This document shows, piece by piece, positions 13,404 through 26,900 of a stretch of 64,000 nt of DNA; position 1 is the stretch's first letter; the number at the start of each line of letters is the position of its first letter. Where the stretch lies: assembly GCF_954871325.1 (NCBI RefSeq), contig NC_088775.1:66689561-66753560 (forward strand). Reading direction: 5' to 3'. Position numbers and translations under genes: made by a program. Source of the DNA: Gordionus sp. m RMFG-2023 (taxonomy: Eukaryota > Nematomorpha > Gordioida > Chordodea > Parachordodidae). The notes below the pieces were generated by a model. That model was not told where the DNA came from. It was given only the letters and a program-made list of their open reading frames with translations, and searched no databases.

Positions 13404-15717
13404 CTTTTTGCTTTGATGACTCTGGTTGAGGTATATTTGGCAAGAAATCGTGGTCTAGAAATTTAAGGCTCGTCCATCAAACTCTCATTATCAGTTGAAA
13501 TGATCTGGGAAATGATATGTTTCACGGATTTTATAGAAGATATGGAAAAACAAGAGCAATAGTTATAGCAAATTTAAAGCCTAAGCCTCCCGAACATTCT
13601 TAAAAAGTTTTGTTTGTATTCTTTTAAAGAGTTTCAAACGTGAAAGCACCTGAGGTTTTTAAACATTGAACTTGAGGAATGACATTTTTGAGAATAAAAT
13701 AAGCTTGATGGATGGATAATTTTTTTAAACTGGTAGTTTGAGGAATAATGATTGCAAGTGACTATTTAAAAATTTGAAAATTCCATCTGTTCCTCCTAAT
13801 GGGCTCCTAATATAATGAAATCTCGCATGGGTGTTTTTCGAAAATTATTTATAAGGAATTAGTAGAGGGTGGGGTTTAGATAAATTTACCATTTTTTGCT
13901 CTAGTTATCAATAAAAATTTTATTTAAACTAGGTATAGTATGGGGACTAAAAAGCCTTAGTTTATGTTAGGGTATCTTAAAATAGGGATATCTACTATAA
14001 ATCAAACTGGAATCTGATCCGTTATGAACAAAAATTTAGAATTGAAACCAGAACCACTTTTCGAAAATATATATAATATAGCCTGAATCCTTTTTAGTTG
14101 GGTCCCAAACGCAGCTAAAAATATTAAACACAATAATTAATAGTCATTTTTGTTTCGGGTTTATTGAATAAAGTTTATTTAAATCACTAATATTTTATAC
14201 TTAGTATATAATAAAACCCTTAGTTTATCTATTCCATTAAATCTGATAATAATAGTAATTAAGACTTTTCCAAAAGGAAGAATGCTTAGTTACTTCATTA
14301 ACCAAATGCAAATATTTTTTGTCTTTCTTTTTCCTATCATAATTACAATTTTTATCTTAAAATACATTATAAATATTAGTGGTATTATTGTAGTTAGCAT
14401 ATTTTTTTATAAAAAGTATAAAAAAAAAATAATAAAATAAAATATGGATATTACAAAATTATTAGATATTACAAAATTATTAGATATTGTTTATTATTAT
14501 TATTTTTTTATTGATTTTATCATGTTACTAATATATTTTATAATCAATTCCTATAAATTTAAAATAAAATAAAAATACCAAGTGTTTTAATTTTACATTT
14601 CTAATAAATAATATATAATATTATATATGATTTAAAATCATCAATATCAATAATGATTAAATGCAGATTTTTTTGTTTTTTTTTTCGAGTTTTATGAAAT
14701 TCTAGGTTTTGTGTGATTTGATAATTATATGGATCTTCTACTGGATACAATTCATTTAATTGTGGTAAAAAAAAGTTTTTTTAGATTACGATATACGTTT
14801 AGTTTATATAATTATCTGACCAGACCGATGTAATTTTTTTAAATGCCGCGGCCACCAAAAAACATACTATAAAAATTTATATTTAAAAAGTTTTTATAAA
14901 AAACCTGGCTCTTGACTTCGTGCCAATGTTAAATTTAATATCTTTCGCAAACTTCAAAACGGCTTAGCCAAGTTTTTATCTTATAGTTATTTTGTCTCAA
15001 TTATTAAGTTTAGGCTCAACTTAGAGGTTTAAGTGAATTTTTTGGCTATGCTCTATTCTAGCTGGCTAAAGTTAGGTGATATAATAATATTACTTCTTAC
15101 AATGGGTGCTTTCTATATAATTCTTATGGTTTTCTCCTGTTAACTCAAGTCATTGATTGCATGCCACCATATTTAGCTTTAAATTGTTTACGCTATTGAA
15201 AGAATGTGTTTTGATATCGGTAAAATTTTTCTAGGACATCTATTAAAAAATTTAAATTAGATGTTATTATTATTTTGTATATTTGAATATTGGTATTCAC
15301 GCCCCTCTCTCCCGAAATTAGCAATACTTCCGGGACTTTTAGAAAATATATTGTAAAAAATTAAAAAATATTTTTTAGGAATTATGTATATTTATTAACT
15401 TCCCTTATATTAACTTATATATCCTTTTTTTACTTATATCGATTAGTAAAAATTGAGGATTTTATAAGTCAAAAAAAAATTCTTTATATATGTAATTTAC
15501 TATTTATATACACGACTAACAAAATCCAATCCCATTCCTTATTAAATTTAATCGATTTATGACAATTTTTCAAAATAATTTTTATCAAATATTTTTTCGA
15601 TATTTTGATGATTTGTTTTTACGTTTTTTTAAAATCAATACTATAATTAATATTTCTCGATAGATTTAAAATTAAAAGATATTTTATTATATTATTACTC
15701 CTATAATAAATAAATTC
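13404..15717. other. AT-rich region without recognisable genes
   Basis: Only AT-rich sequence and short repeats, such as two copies of ATTACAAAATTATTAGAT near 14451-14487. No supported gene. Confidence 0.45.
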
Positions 15718-15725
15718 ATTATGTA

Positions 15726-15995
15726 AGTGATCTGCAAAAGTAGGCCAGGCTCGTACCCGGCCCGAACGGGCTTTGGGCCGGGCCTATTTTAAAAAAAATC
15801 GGGTTCGATTTTTTATGTAAAATAAAAATATTTGATTTTATTTATAAAAATTAGACGTCATATAATATATATCTTTTATTTTGAGTAATTATAAAAATGA
15901 ATTTCGATATTTAAATAAATCCGGGCCGGGCCTGCAAAAAATTTTTAAAAAAATTTCGGGCCGGGCTTGAAAAATTAGGCCCGATGCAGATCACT
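15726..15995. mobile_element. hAT MITE with GGGCCGGGC subterminal blocks
   Basis: 270 bp, beginning AGTGATCTGCA and ending TGCAGATCACT, a perfect 11-bp inverted repeat. Flanks are ATTATGTA (15718-15725) and ATTATGTG (15996-16003), an 8-bp duplication with one mismatch. The ends carry GGGCCGGGCCTA-type blocks while the middle is AT-rich. Confidence 0.88.
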
Positions 15996-16509
15996 ATTAT
16001 GTGTATCCTTTTTAAAATCATAATTTTAATTTAGCGTTTCAAGAGCCCCTTCACTTGAAAATTAAATTTAAAAACCCTATCCTACAGTTATTAATTGGCT
16101 GATAAAATCTATTGCTTGCGGCCAGTAAAAATAAACTTTCCAGGGCCGTAACAAGAGATGATTGCAAAAATTTATTTCGATTTTTTTCCTGCTATCTTTT
16201 TTCATACGACAATAATAGTAATTTCGTCATTTTTAAAGTGACTAAGAAGTTTAGAATATGTTTTAGGTATTATTTATGCAATTTATTATATCAAAATATA
16301 GTTACTTTATATAATAAATGACTGAATTATGATTATATAAGCATTTATATAATATTTATAACTTTTTAAATTAGAACTTACTAACACCTTTAAATCTTTC
16401 GTGTGATAGAAATATTTGTAGGAGACTGGCTCCCAAATACCGCCCCTCCTCGGCCCTAACTTTATATTCATTTTTCTAATTTTAAGATAAGTATTATCAA
16501 GGTTGGGTA

Positions 16510-17462
16510 GTGTTTAGTAATGATATTTAATTTATTTTACAGTTATTCAAATTATACTTTTACTTTTACTTTTCGTTTGATAATTTAACCTTTTCTTATA
16601 AATTTGTGATTTATATAAAATTTCTAGATATAAATATGTATATATATTATTAACATTTTAAGAAAATTTAGATACAATTAATTTTAAGAATAAAATTATA
16701 TAGCTCACAGAAACAGTAGTTATTTTTTTATAACATGGCGTCCCGGGTGGGGACAACCATGTTTGTAGAAAAAAAATTTCTTCAGGTCTTCTTTACCTGG
16801 GAAATCCAAATTTTTAAATTCAGATTACTTATAAAATAAAAAGAAAAAAAAACTCTCCGGTAAAAATTTCTTTTTTTGATATATTTTTTTTCTTCCATTT
16901 CGTTGTAATGGGGAAATTTAACATGCAAAAATTAAAAAAAATATTCTTATCAACATTCAGTATATAAAGGTAAAAAATTGACAAATTTTTATTAAGTAAA
17001 ATTTAAACATTTCGATAAATTATCTGAATCTATGTTTGCCTTCAAAATTACCAATATCTCCCGCTGTATATCAGTCTATGATATTCTTTTTGAACTTACC
17101 GACAATCCTGACATAGAATATACACGTGGGTCCTTTTTGAATTCTAAAACTTAAAAGATATGTTGAAATATTATGAGGCCCTTAACGGGAAATTCTATAT
17201 ATTTGGGGACTCAGAATTCATGCAGATTACGTGCATCTTTTTTAAAATATGAATGATAATGTTTTTTAGATATATCATTGATTATTTATCTTTATAGAAA
17301 CAAATGTTAACGTTTTTTTGAAACTTTATTAATTAGAGATCAAATAAACAATAAAAAAAATTTAAATTATCATTAATGGATATTAAACATACCTTATAAA
17401 TTTCCTAAGTTAGGCGGACTTTTAACGGAACTATTCATTGACCGTGTACTTGATTATTTTAC
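16510..17462. repeat. Left arm of a roughly 1-kb inverted repeat around a gypsy fossil
   Basis: Runs as the reverse complement of 19516-20662. Shared blocks include ATTTAATTTATT at the outer end, TATATAGCTCACAGAAACAG, GATATACAGC complemented, and TGTACTTGATTATTTTAC at the inner end. Identity is high along the whole arm, apart from a duplicated block in the other arm. Confidence 0.9.
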
Positions 17463-19515
17463 GCAGCTATTTCTGCAAAATTGTTCAAAAATTTTCTGTA
17501 GTAGCCAGCCATTCCCAGAAATGATGATAATTCAGCAGCTGATTTTGGTTCTCGCATGTTCACTATTGCTTCAATTTTGTCGTGGTTATCGTGAATCCCC
17601 TTGGCGTCAATATCATGACCCAGGAACCTCACTTTATTTTTAAAGAAAACCCTTTTGATGAAGTTAGGTATTAACCCAAATGATGACATTCTTTCAAACA
17701 CTTTTTTATGTTGTTTAGATGAGCTTCATCGTTTTTTCCGGTTATTAGTAAATCATCAATATAAAATATGGCATCTTTCACGTCACCGAAGATCTGGACC
17801 ATGATCTGTTGAAAGATTGCAGATCTAGTAAATCGGTAGTATCCCTTATGCGTGGATATAGTCAAAATATTTCTGCAACTTTTATCAATCGGAACCTGTA
17901 AGAAAGCATTTTTAAAATCGATCTTGGTAAATTTCTTTCTTTCTGAAAGTTTAGCTATTAGATCATTGATTCGTGGTAGAGGGTATCTGAAATCTTCTAG
18001 AGCTGGGTTTACAGTGTTCTTAAAATCAGCGCAAAGCCTAAAGCTCCCATCATCTGTGTAGACAGCGGTAATAGGACTTGTCCATCTATTATCATTGGCC
18101 GGCTCAATAATTTTATTATGTATCTATTTATCAAGTTCTTTGCCCACAAGATCAATCTTTGCATAGGTTATACGTCTAGGTGATATAATTTTAGGTTGGG
18201 CATCTCTTCTTATGTAGTTTGACACTTTGTTAATTGGTCCGTTAGTTAATTTGGATTAGCACTCTTTAATCAGTTTTTTTATTTCATCTTCGTAATTGGT
18301 GTCAATGTTTGCTATAAATTTATTCAAAATATTCTTGAAGGCCTTGATCCATGTACGTCCTAACAAGGCATTTTTTCTTGAATCAACTATTACCACTTGT
18401 AAATATTTCGTGATGCCTTCATAAGTCACTTTGACTTGCGTAATGCCGATGATCTTAATTAAGTTTCCATCATAGGCGGTAAGTTGCAACTTGGATTTTT
18501 TAATTTCTTTAATGCCAACTTTTTTAGCCATTTCTTGAGGTATTATGGTGAACTTGGAGCCTGTGTCGACTTGCATCGTTGTTATAACATCATTTACTTT
18601 TAAAGTAGTCATAAATGCATTATCTTTATCATTAAGCTTGTCCTCAGTTAAGTTATTAATATATCATTATCTTCATTATTTTTTGTAGAGTCGACTTTAT
18701 CTTCAACAATTTCTTCAATATTCATATTATAGTTGTTGTTGTTATATTTATTTGCTTTCTCTGATTGTGATCACTTCCTCTATAATAATTTGAGTTGTTA
18801 CTCTATGATTGGTAATTATTGCGATTTCGATCATCGTATTGGATCTGTTTCCTCTGATTATTATCATGCCATGTATTATTTCTGTCTTAATTAGATTGAT
18901 TACTATTGTTGTAGCGATAGTTACTATAGTTGCTATTATTATAATTATCATGGCTAAAATTATTATTATCGTAATTCCTATTCCTATTATAATTGTTTTC
19001 TCTATTATCATAATTTTGTCTAAAATTGTTTCTAAAAGTTATTAGGTCTATAATAATTATTGTTATCATTCCTGCAATTGTATCAAGGAAAAATGTTATC
19101 GGAAGTGTTTTGGTTAACTAAACCTTTATGTTCATTATTTCTAATATTAAAGTTTTTATCTTTATTGGACTTTTTATCCTTATTAACATAACTTACGTTA
19201 TCAATATCTGATTTAATATTAATGCTATCTAACCAACTCCCTATCTCCACCATTTCATTTAAGGTTAAATTAATATCTTTACTTAATTTATATTTTATGT
19301 TGTCATTTAAAATGGACTTTCTTAGCTTCTCTTTAATGCAATTATCGTCTAAAAAAACATTATTTTATTTAATTTGGACAGTCTTACGTACCACTCAAGA
19401 AAATTTTTATTTGGGCCTTGATAAGCTAGATTAAATTTATTATTTAAAATATTTCTATCCTACGTCGGTTTGGAGAGAGTACTTATTTTAACAGAGTCAG
19501 ATGATGTGCTGGTCG
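17463..19515 (-). mobile_element. Broken Ty3/gypsy-like LTR-element fossil (partial)
   Basis: A minus-strand fragment of a retrotransposon. Its parts, in element order, are an Asn-rich repetitive stretch (about 18750-19070), a retropepsin with the QVDTGSKF active-site motif and a LLGRTWI flap-distal motif (18256-18612), and the central part of a reverse transcriptase with IFYIDDLLITGK and FLGHDIDAKG (about 17459-18060). RNase H and integrase are absent. It is broken, with several breaks, and clearly old. It is flanked not by direct LTRs but by two arms in inverted orientation, which is unusual for the family. Confidence 0.85.
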
Positions 19516-20662
19516 TAAAATAATCAAGTACACGTGTATACTAAGGTATGTTTAATATCCATTAATAATAATTTAAAATTTTTTTTATTGTTTATTTGAT
19601 TCGCTAATTAATAAAGTTTCAAAAAAACGTTAACATTTGTTTCTATAAAGATAAATAATCAATGGTATATCTAAAAAGCATTATCATTCATATTTTAATA
19701 AAGATGAGCGTAATCTGCATGAATTCTGAGTCCCCAAATATATAGAATTTCCCGTTAAGGGCCTCATAATATTTCAACATATTTTTTAAGTTGTAGAATT
19801 CAAAAAGGACTCCCACGCGTTGGGTTCACGTATATAATCTATGTCAGGATTGTCGGTAAACTCAAAAAGAATATCATGGACTGATATACAGCGGGGGATA
19901 TTGGTAATTCTGAAAGCAAACATAGATTCAGATGATTTATCGAAATGTTTAAATTTTACTTAATAAAAATTTGTCAATTTTTTACCTTTATATACTGAAT
20001 GTTGATAAGAATATTTTTTTTTATTTTTGCATGTTAAATTTTCTTATTACAACGAAATGGAAGAAAAAAAATATATCAAAAAAAGAAATTTTTATTACCG
20101 GAGAGTTTTTTTTTCCGGGACAGGAGATAATGTTTTGTTTTATAAGTAATTTGAATTTAAAAATTTTGATTTTCCAGGTAAAGAAGACCTGAATAAATTT
20201 TTTTTTTATTTTTGCATGTTAAATTTCCCCATTACGACGAAATGGAAGAAAAAAATATATCAGGTATTCAAAAAAAGAAATTTTTATTACCGGAGAGTTT
20301 TTTTTTCCGGGACCAGGAGATAATGTTTTGTTTTATAAGTAATCTGAATTTAAAAATTTTGATTTCCCAGGTAAAGAAGACCTGAAGAAATTTTTTTTTC
20401 TCCAAACATGGTTTTCCCCACCCGGGATGCCATGTTTTAAAAATATAACTACTGTTTCTGTGAGCTATATAATTTTATTCTTAAAATTAATTTTAACTAA
20501 ATTTTCTTAAAATGTTAATAATATATATACATTTTTATATCTAGAAATTAAAATATATAAATCACAAATTTATAAGAAAAGGTTAAATCATCAAACGAAA
20601 AGTAAAAGTAAAAATAAAAGTATAATTTGAATAACTGTTAAATAAATTAAATATTATTATTC
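19516..20662. repeat. Right arm of the inverted repeat, with an internal ~192-bp duplication
   Basis: Mirror image of 16510-17462. It is longer because a block containing TGCATGTTAAATTT, ACCGGAGAGTTTTTTTTTCC and GGTAAAGAAGACCTGAA is present twice in tandem (about 20015-20205 and 20206-20400), against once in the left arm. Confidence 0.88.
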
Positions 20663-20689
20663 AACATTCACTCTCTTTGAAAAGCTTTT

Positions 20690-20890
20690 CCATAATTTCA
20701 TCTAAGCTTTAGTAGAGAGCTTGTTGTTCAAATGGTTTATCGTTTTGGTTGTTCAAGTTGTTGCATAAGTCAGTAATCATTGGCTTGTCCAAATGTTAAT
20801 TGTGTTCATACGTCGGTTTGTTCAAATCGTCTTTGAATTTGCACGTTGGTTTGTTTAAATAGTAAGCTTGATATCCTTATCGTAAGTTAT
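20690..20890 (-). repeat. Imperfect ~34-bp tandem repeat with a coding-like minus frame
   Basis: Four to five copies of TTGTTCAAATNGT...TTGG. The minus strand reads a repeated LNKPT(C/Y)xFKDDLNKPT-like unit with one stop inside, continuing SLDEIMEKLFKESEC. It sits just outside the right inverted arm. Whether it was part of a gene is not known. Confidence 0.45.
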
Positions 20891-23756
20891 AGCAGGCAGT
20901 AATTAATTGCATTGCATATGTAATTAATTTCATAATTTCAATTCCTTTATAGTAAATAGTAACGGCAATTATTGGCACCTAAAAAAGGGAGTTATTAATG
21001 ATAGTTAATCATATTTTTCAGTCATGTAATTAGTAATTAGCAGTTATAATTCATAATTACAATTATAATTCTTTTTATTATTTAATTATTTTTTAATGAA
21101 AGAAGCTTAATAATTGCAATTAACATTTTTTTAAAACTATTAAAATTGCAATTTTAATTCATATTTTTAGCGGAAATATAAGTGATTCTGAACTTTAATC
21201 TTGAACTCTGATGAAAACTGATAATTGCCTTCGAATACAATCTTACATTCAGTAGAAGATTAATCTAAATTGTCAATATTCAATCCGAATTCTTTTAAAA
21301 ACTCTTCCCTACGTCATTGTGTAACTTTTTTAAAGGCTATTAGGATTACAAGATCTTCAGACTTTGATTGTAAATTAAGCTCTGCTTTCTTACTATTATA
21401 TAACACCCATATTTTAAGCTTAAATGAGTTCAATAGCTAACAAATTGATTTAAAATCATAAATAATATCTGAAGCTGTTTCAATAAATATTTCTAAATCT
21501 AAAGTCCTGAAATTGTTAAAAACAATAATGATAATTTATTCAATTTTGTCCTATCCCAAATCCAATTAAACTGAACCTATGATGCTTACTTATCTAAAAG
21601 ATGATAGAGGTCATAAAAATGTTGAAAGTTTTCCAACGATTAAAAAAATTATAATACATTGTTGTCTTCATCCTCACCTGTAGAAAGACTATGTAGCTTT
21701 GAAACTTTACTAAATAGTATGATAGAACACGTTTAAATAACGTATTTAAAAAATTGATGCTTTTAATAAAAATTTAATGTTTTTTGTTAAATATTAGTTA
21801 AAAATATATTCGATATCATTTGTCGATTAGGAAATAGCTTCAGATGTTAATGCTCATATATCTATTTATACCTAGACATCATAAATGATATTCTATTTTG
21901 TAACACAGAATTTGATTGCATTTATTATAATCGAATATATAAATATAATGTTTATGATAATTTTCTACTTTATATTGAACGAGTAAAACCTTCATATTTT
22001 TCAAACATAAAAAAATTATAATAAAGAAAAAAATATTACTATAATTATATTATATATCATATATAAAGTTTCTCGTTATTTTATATGATTTTTAATCAAA
22101 TCCTACTTTATTAATTTTTTATTTTACTAAAAAAGGACTTGTAATTATGTAATTATAATTACTCCAGCACTATTACAAGTAATTAATTATCGTTTTAAAA
22201 AAAGGAATTAGTAAATATAATTGATTATAAAAAAATTTGAAAGAGGAATTAATTAAAATTTTTGAGTAATTATGCTCATACCTTGTATGTCAAATTTTGG
22301 TCAATTCTTACTTATTTATTTTTTTAAACTACTTTTTTTTAAGTTTAGGGAGAATTTTATACTATTTTTAAATTATAAGCTAAAAAAGCATTATTATAAA
22401 CCTAATTATTTTTGTTTTTATTTTTATCTTAAAAAATTATTAATTATGTTATCATGTTTGATGATAGTAAAATACCCTATCAGTAAGAATATAATAATAT
22501 GGTAAGCGGGTAACGCCATCTATCTTTTAATATAATTTTTTTTTGTTTAATCTCAGTGTGACCAATATTTTTCTGAAATAAACGTCTTGGACGAGGTTTT
22601 AGGGTTAGTGAGTTAAAAAGTCATAGAGATCTAGTTATATTTAAAATAATGTCTCAATAGCTACCCACTTATCAAAAAAAAATATAAAACTTTTAAAAAT
22701 TTAATTTTGTTTTAGAAACCAAAGATTATTGCGAGATTTTATAAATTAAATTTTATCTATTTTTTTAAAGAGGCAAAAGTTAAGCTTATATATATGCCTA
22801 CACCAAAAAATATAATTCTTTATCACACACAAAAAATAATAATATGATAAAATAAATAATATAGCACACAGCCAAAAAAAAATTTCCGATAATATCTTGG
22901 CTATTAAAGTCCATTGAACACAAAATGAAATATAAAACTCAAGGCTTTTTTGAAATTATTATATGCTAAATATTGTAAAAGCATGATAATTGTAATTATG
23001 TTTAATTAATTATTTTTATTGAAATTTTCTTAAACTTATTAGCCCCCCCCCCCTCTATGCAAATTCTTAACTCCCGTAATCTGCAATAAATCGGGTACGG
23101 GGTCTGGGGGGGGGGGTGTCTAGTACTCCACTGATTGGAGCTAATCTTTCTTTCTCGCTTAATAAATTTGAATAAAAAAAATGTTAATAAATAATATTAC
23201 GAATTCTTTTTAACGCCTCCCGCTTTCATTTAATCTTTTAAATTTATTACTCCTTGAAAAATATTATAAGCTGTTTATTTGTATAATATTATCATAATTT
23301 TTTTAAGGTTAAAATTGACGCCTATATAGGAGCGACAAATGTTGCAATACTATCTTCGAAGACTAACATTCTATCCATATATTCCATACCCCCTTAATGA
23401 CGATAAATTCATACCGTTATAAAATCACTAAACTTATTCTTCCCATAAATTATTTAAATAATCTTTAAATTAAAATTTAAAAATTTTTTTTAATATAGAT
23501 TTCAAATTTTAAACTTGTTTAATCGTAAAAAAGACAATAATTAAATTAAATTTATTGATTCATTTTATGGCCTTTAAATTTTTTATATTTTCAGTCAGTC
23601 AAAAAAATTCTTTTACACTATAAAAATAGTTAGACAAATTAAAATTAGAAAATAGGAAAAAATCAATATCCTATCGCTATAATCATCCTAGAACTACCGC
23701 ATATACTTTGATTAAAATTTCTGGATTCATATACCCTATAAATTACGAGTAAAAAA
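20891..23756. other. AT-rich upstream region of the FERM gene
   Basis: No gene is supported. A C tract (about 23042-23052) and a G tract (about 23108-23118), 55 bases apart, could pair as a stem or form a G-rich structure. The promoter of the FERM gene should lie here or further upstream, but no element can be singled out. Confidence 0.4.
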
Positions 23757-23954
23757 ATGACGATAACCTTATCCCCGTCTCCTAAATCGAATAAAAAATC
23801 TTTACCTATAAATCAGAAATCTATAATGAATGGCAAAGACAGAGAAGATAAAAAAAGTGGCTGTGGACCAGTCGGCAAAAGGAACCTACATCATAAAAAG
23901 ATGATTTGTAAAGCCATGTTGCTGGACGACTCTGTTGTGCCATTTCAAGTTCTG
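23757..23954 (+). CDS. FARP/FRMD7-type gene, exon 1
   Basis: This exon encodes 66 residues: a polar, Lys/Ser-rich leader and then the first strand of FERM F1, with [15 protein letters not shown] at its end. From LDD to the first GK of exon 2 there are 12 residues, as in vertebrate FARP1, which supports the donor at 23955 (GTATAT) rather than the GT at 23949. An in-frame stop lies 18 bases before the ATG. A non-coding 5' exon further upstream is possible but I cannot see one. Confidence 0.82.
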
Positions 23955-26900
23955 GTATATATTTTTAACTTTTATTTTAATCATTATTAATTAAATATTA
24001 TATGTACTACTAAAGAACTTTTTATTAAATTTTCATTCCTTCTAAAATAAATTTTTTTATATAAAAAAGAGGTTTACGAATTTAATTTAATTAAATTTAA
24101 ATAAAATAAAATATGGTTGTTATTGTAGATTTTCAAGTAATTTTTCATATAAATATCGGTAGAATCGCCCCTTCCCCTCCTACTCGACAGTATTTCGGTA
24201 TCGAAAATGGTATCGGTACATTCACTGATTTTAAGTTTAGAAATAAGTTTAAGAAAAATTAATAATTCAAATGTAATAAAATTTCGTAGCCATATATATT
24301 AAGAATATGCATTTTTTTAATGCAAATACATTTATCATATTTTTTGGTCAAATCAAAGAGTCATAGTTTAAAGGATCTTTTTTTGTACAATAAATGGGTG
24401 TTGTTGTGAACTATCTGATTTATTTTAAATCTTATGTGAACTACACTCCCCGGATATTAAAAAAATTTCCAATTTTCAATCCCGGCCCAGTTCCGATTTT
24501 TGGTTCTCCTCCGGAATTTTAAAAATATAGTTTATATTTGTTAATTTTTTAAATCTTTTCCTTTGGAACATTGTATATTTGTTTAACAGTCCAATAATAA
24601 AAATTCGGATCCGATCGGAACGAAACTTAATCTATATGGGGAATTTTGTCGGACCTGAAAAAATAGGTTTGATGCAGGGCTCTCAAAAATGCAGCAGATT
24701 ATTTTAAAATTTATTATAAATCATGAGATCAAGATAATATTTAATGTTAGTCATTTATTTATAGTTTCTCATAATATTCTCGATATATATTTTTCGGTCT
24801 CGGCATAAACGCTAGGGACAGATATAGTATGTATTCCCCCACCCCCTCTCCCGATTTCTTAAGATAATAAAGATATAAGTTTAAGTAGTATATATATAAA
24901 ATCCTTATCTTATCACATTTTTTCGAACTTATCCTGATATCAACAATCAAGCAAAAATTCATTCCTTGCAGACGAGGGGGCAAAATTAGGGATCAAAATT
25001 AGAATTTTAGAGCACCAAATTATGACTCTTGTGCAGGGGCGGACTGGGTATAAGACCAGGTGGGCATTTTGCCCACGAGGCCGCGTTAAATGTCGATTTT
25101 TGAGGCCGATCAGAGGAAAATATCAAAAAAGAGGCCGATTAGAAAAAAAATATATTATTATGTTCACATTATTTACTATTATCATTTATTTATTTTTAAT
25201 GATATCTCTATGATTTGAATATCACATTCCTTGACAATTGTCATGTCGTTTACTATAATTTAATGCATAAAATACCAGTAACGTCGCTTGACGCTATACA
25301 TCATTACCTCGTTTTTTTCTTTGCTTTTTTTTAAATGAAGTAAAAACGCTTCCGTTTGAGTAGAGTGAAAGCTAAGTTTTGATTAATTCATTATATTACA
25401 TTTTTATACATTGATTTATTGTAGAAATAATATAGCCAACATTTCTTGTTCTTAATTCATTGAAATCAAATAAAATCCAGGTCGGTGAATCAGATTAAAG
25501 GATGGATGCTTAGGTGAAACAGAATAATTCATCTGGCCAAAATAAGTTGAGAAAGCTGCAAAAAATTTCTCGATCTAGAAAAGGCCTTCGATAGAATCCC
25601 GGAAAATTTATCTGGTGGGCGCTACGCCACAAAAGGTTCCCGAAAAATATATAAGAATAATACAGGATATGTATATGGGCCATACAACAATGGTCCGTAG
25701 CACAACTGGTACTTCAGCAGGCTTCACAATAGCCGAAGGAATTCATCAAGGATCGGCTCTCAGCCCACTTCTCTTCATTACAGTAATAGATGTATTAGCA
25801 CAATCTATACCTCAAACAGTCCCGTGGAATATGATATTTGCAGATGATATTGTGATACTTGCCGAATCCAAGGATGAAATGAAAGAAAGATTAGTGAATT
25901 AGATAAATATCCTAAAAAAGCACGGAATAAAAGTAAATAGAGAAATGACGGAATATATGGTGATAGGAGGAGATGAAACAGAGAGTATTGATATAAATGA
26001 ATGGCAGATATCGGCAATTGAAAGCTGCAAATATTTGGGCTCCACTATACAAACAAACGGCAAAAAGAGATAAAGAGTAAAATTAATCATGGGTGGTTAA
26101 AAGTGCTATTTGACAAAAGAATCCCACACAAATTAAAGGGAACAATTTACAGTTCCATAATACAACCAACTATTCTATATAGTTCGGAAACATGGCCAAC
26201 CAAGGAATCAGACGAGAGAAGTCTACAAACTATGGAGATGAGAATGCTGAGGATGATTGCTGGGGTAACAAGAAAGGATAAAGTGCGCAGTACAAGAATA
26301 CTAAGTAGTTTAAAGGTAGACTAAGTTAATGGTAAACAGACTTAAGTGGTATGGGCACACAATGAGAAGGCCTATGAACTACATAGGAAATAAGGTTGAG
26401 AGCTTGAAAGTGATGAGCAAACGTAAAAGAGGAAGGCCAAAACTTCAATGGGGCCATAAAGTTAGAGCCAATATAAAGAAGTATAAATTAGATATAAGAG
26501 ATTGTATGAATAACATAAAGTGGAGAGAGATGTTGAAGGAGCACCAGAAAAGGTGAAAGCTAAAGAGAAAAAAAAGAAAAAAGAAGGAAATTATGCCAGG
26601 CTCTACAGGAAGGGGATGCCAGAAAAATAATTTAATGATATACCCCCTTTTAAAATGTTTAACTATTTAAAATTTAGATTGCAAATCTTATATTGCTGAG
26701 GACAGGGATTCGAACCGAACCCGGAGAAGTGAACCCGGGTTTTTAGGAAAAAACTCTGAACCCGAACCGAACCTGAACCCCATTTATAAAATTTTCAAAA
26801 CCCCGAACCGAACCCAAGAATTTTATTTGAACCCGGGTTCAAGCGGGTTCAGTGTATATTTTAAACAATTGAATTAATTTACGCCATTTATTTTTAAATT

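Noticed and set aside
18748-19069. Overlapping Ile/Asn-rich frames on both strands
   Set aside because: They reflect one low-complexity AT-rich repeat in the gypsy fossil's Asn-rich region; the opposite-strand frames are shadows.
16510-20662. The arms as ordinary LTRs of the gypsy fossil, or the locus as a DIRS element
   Set aside because: The arms are inverted, not direct. A retropepsin argues against DIRS, and no tyrosine recombinase frame is visible.
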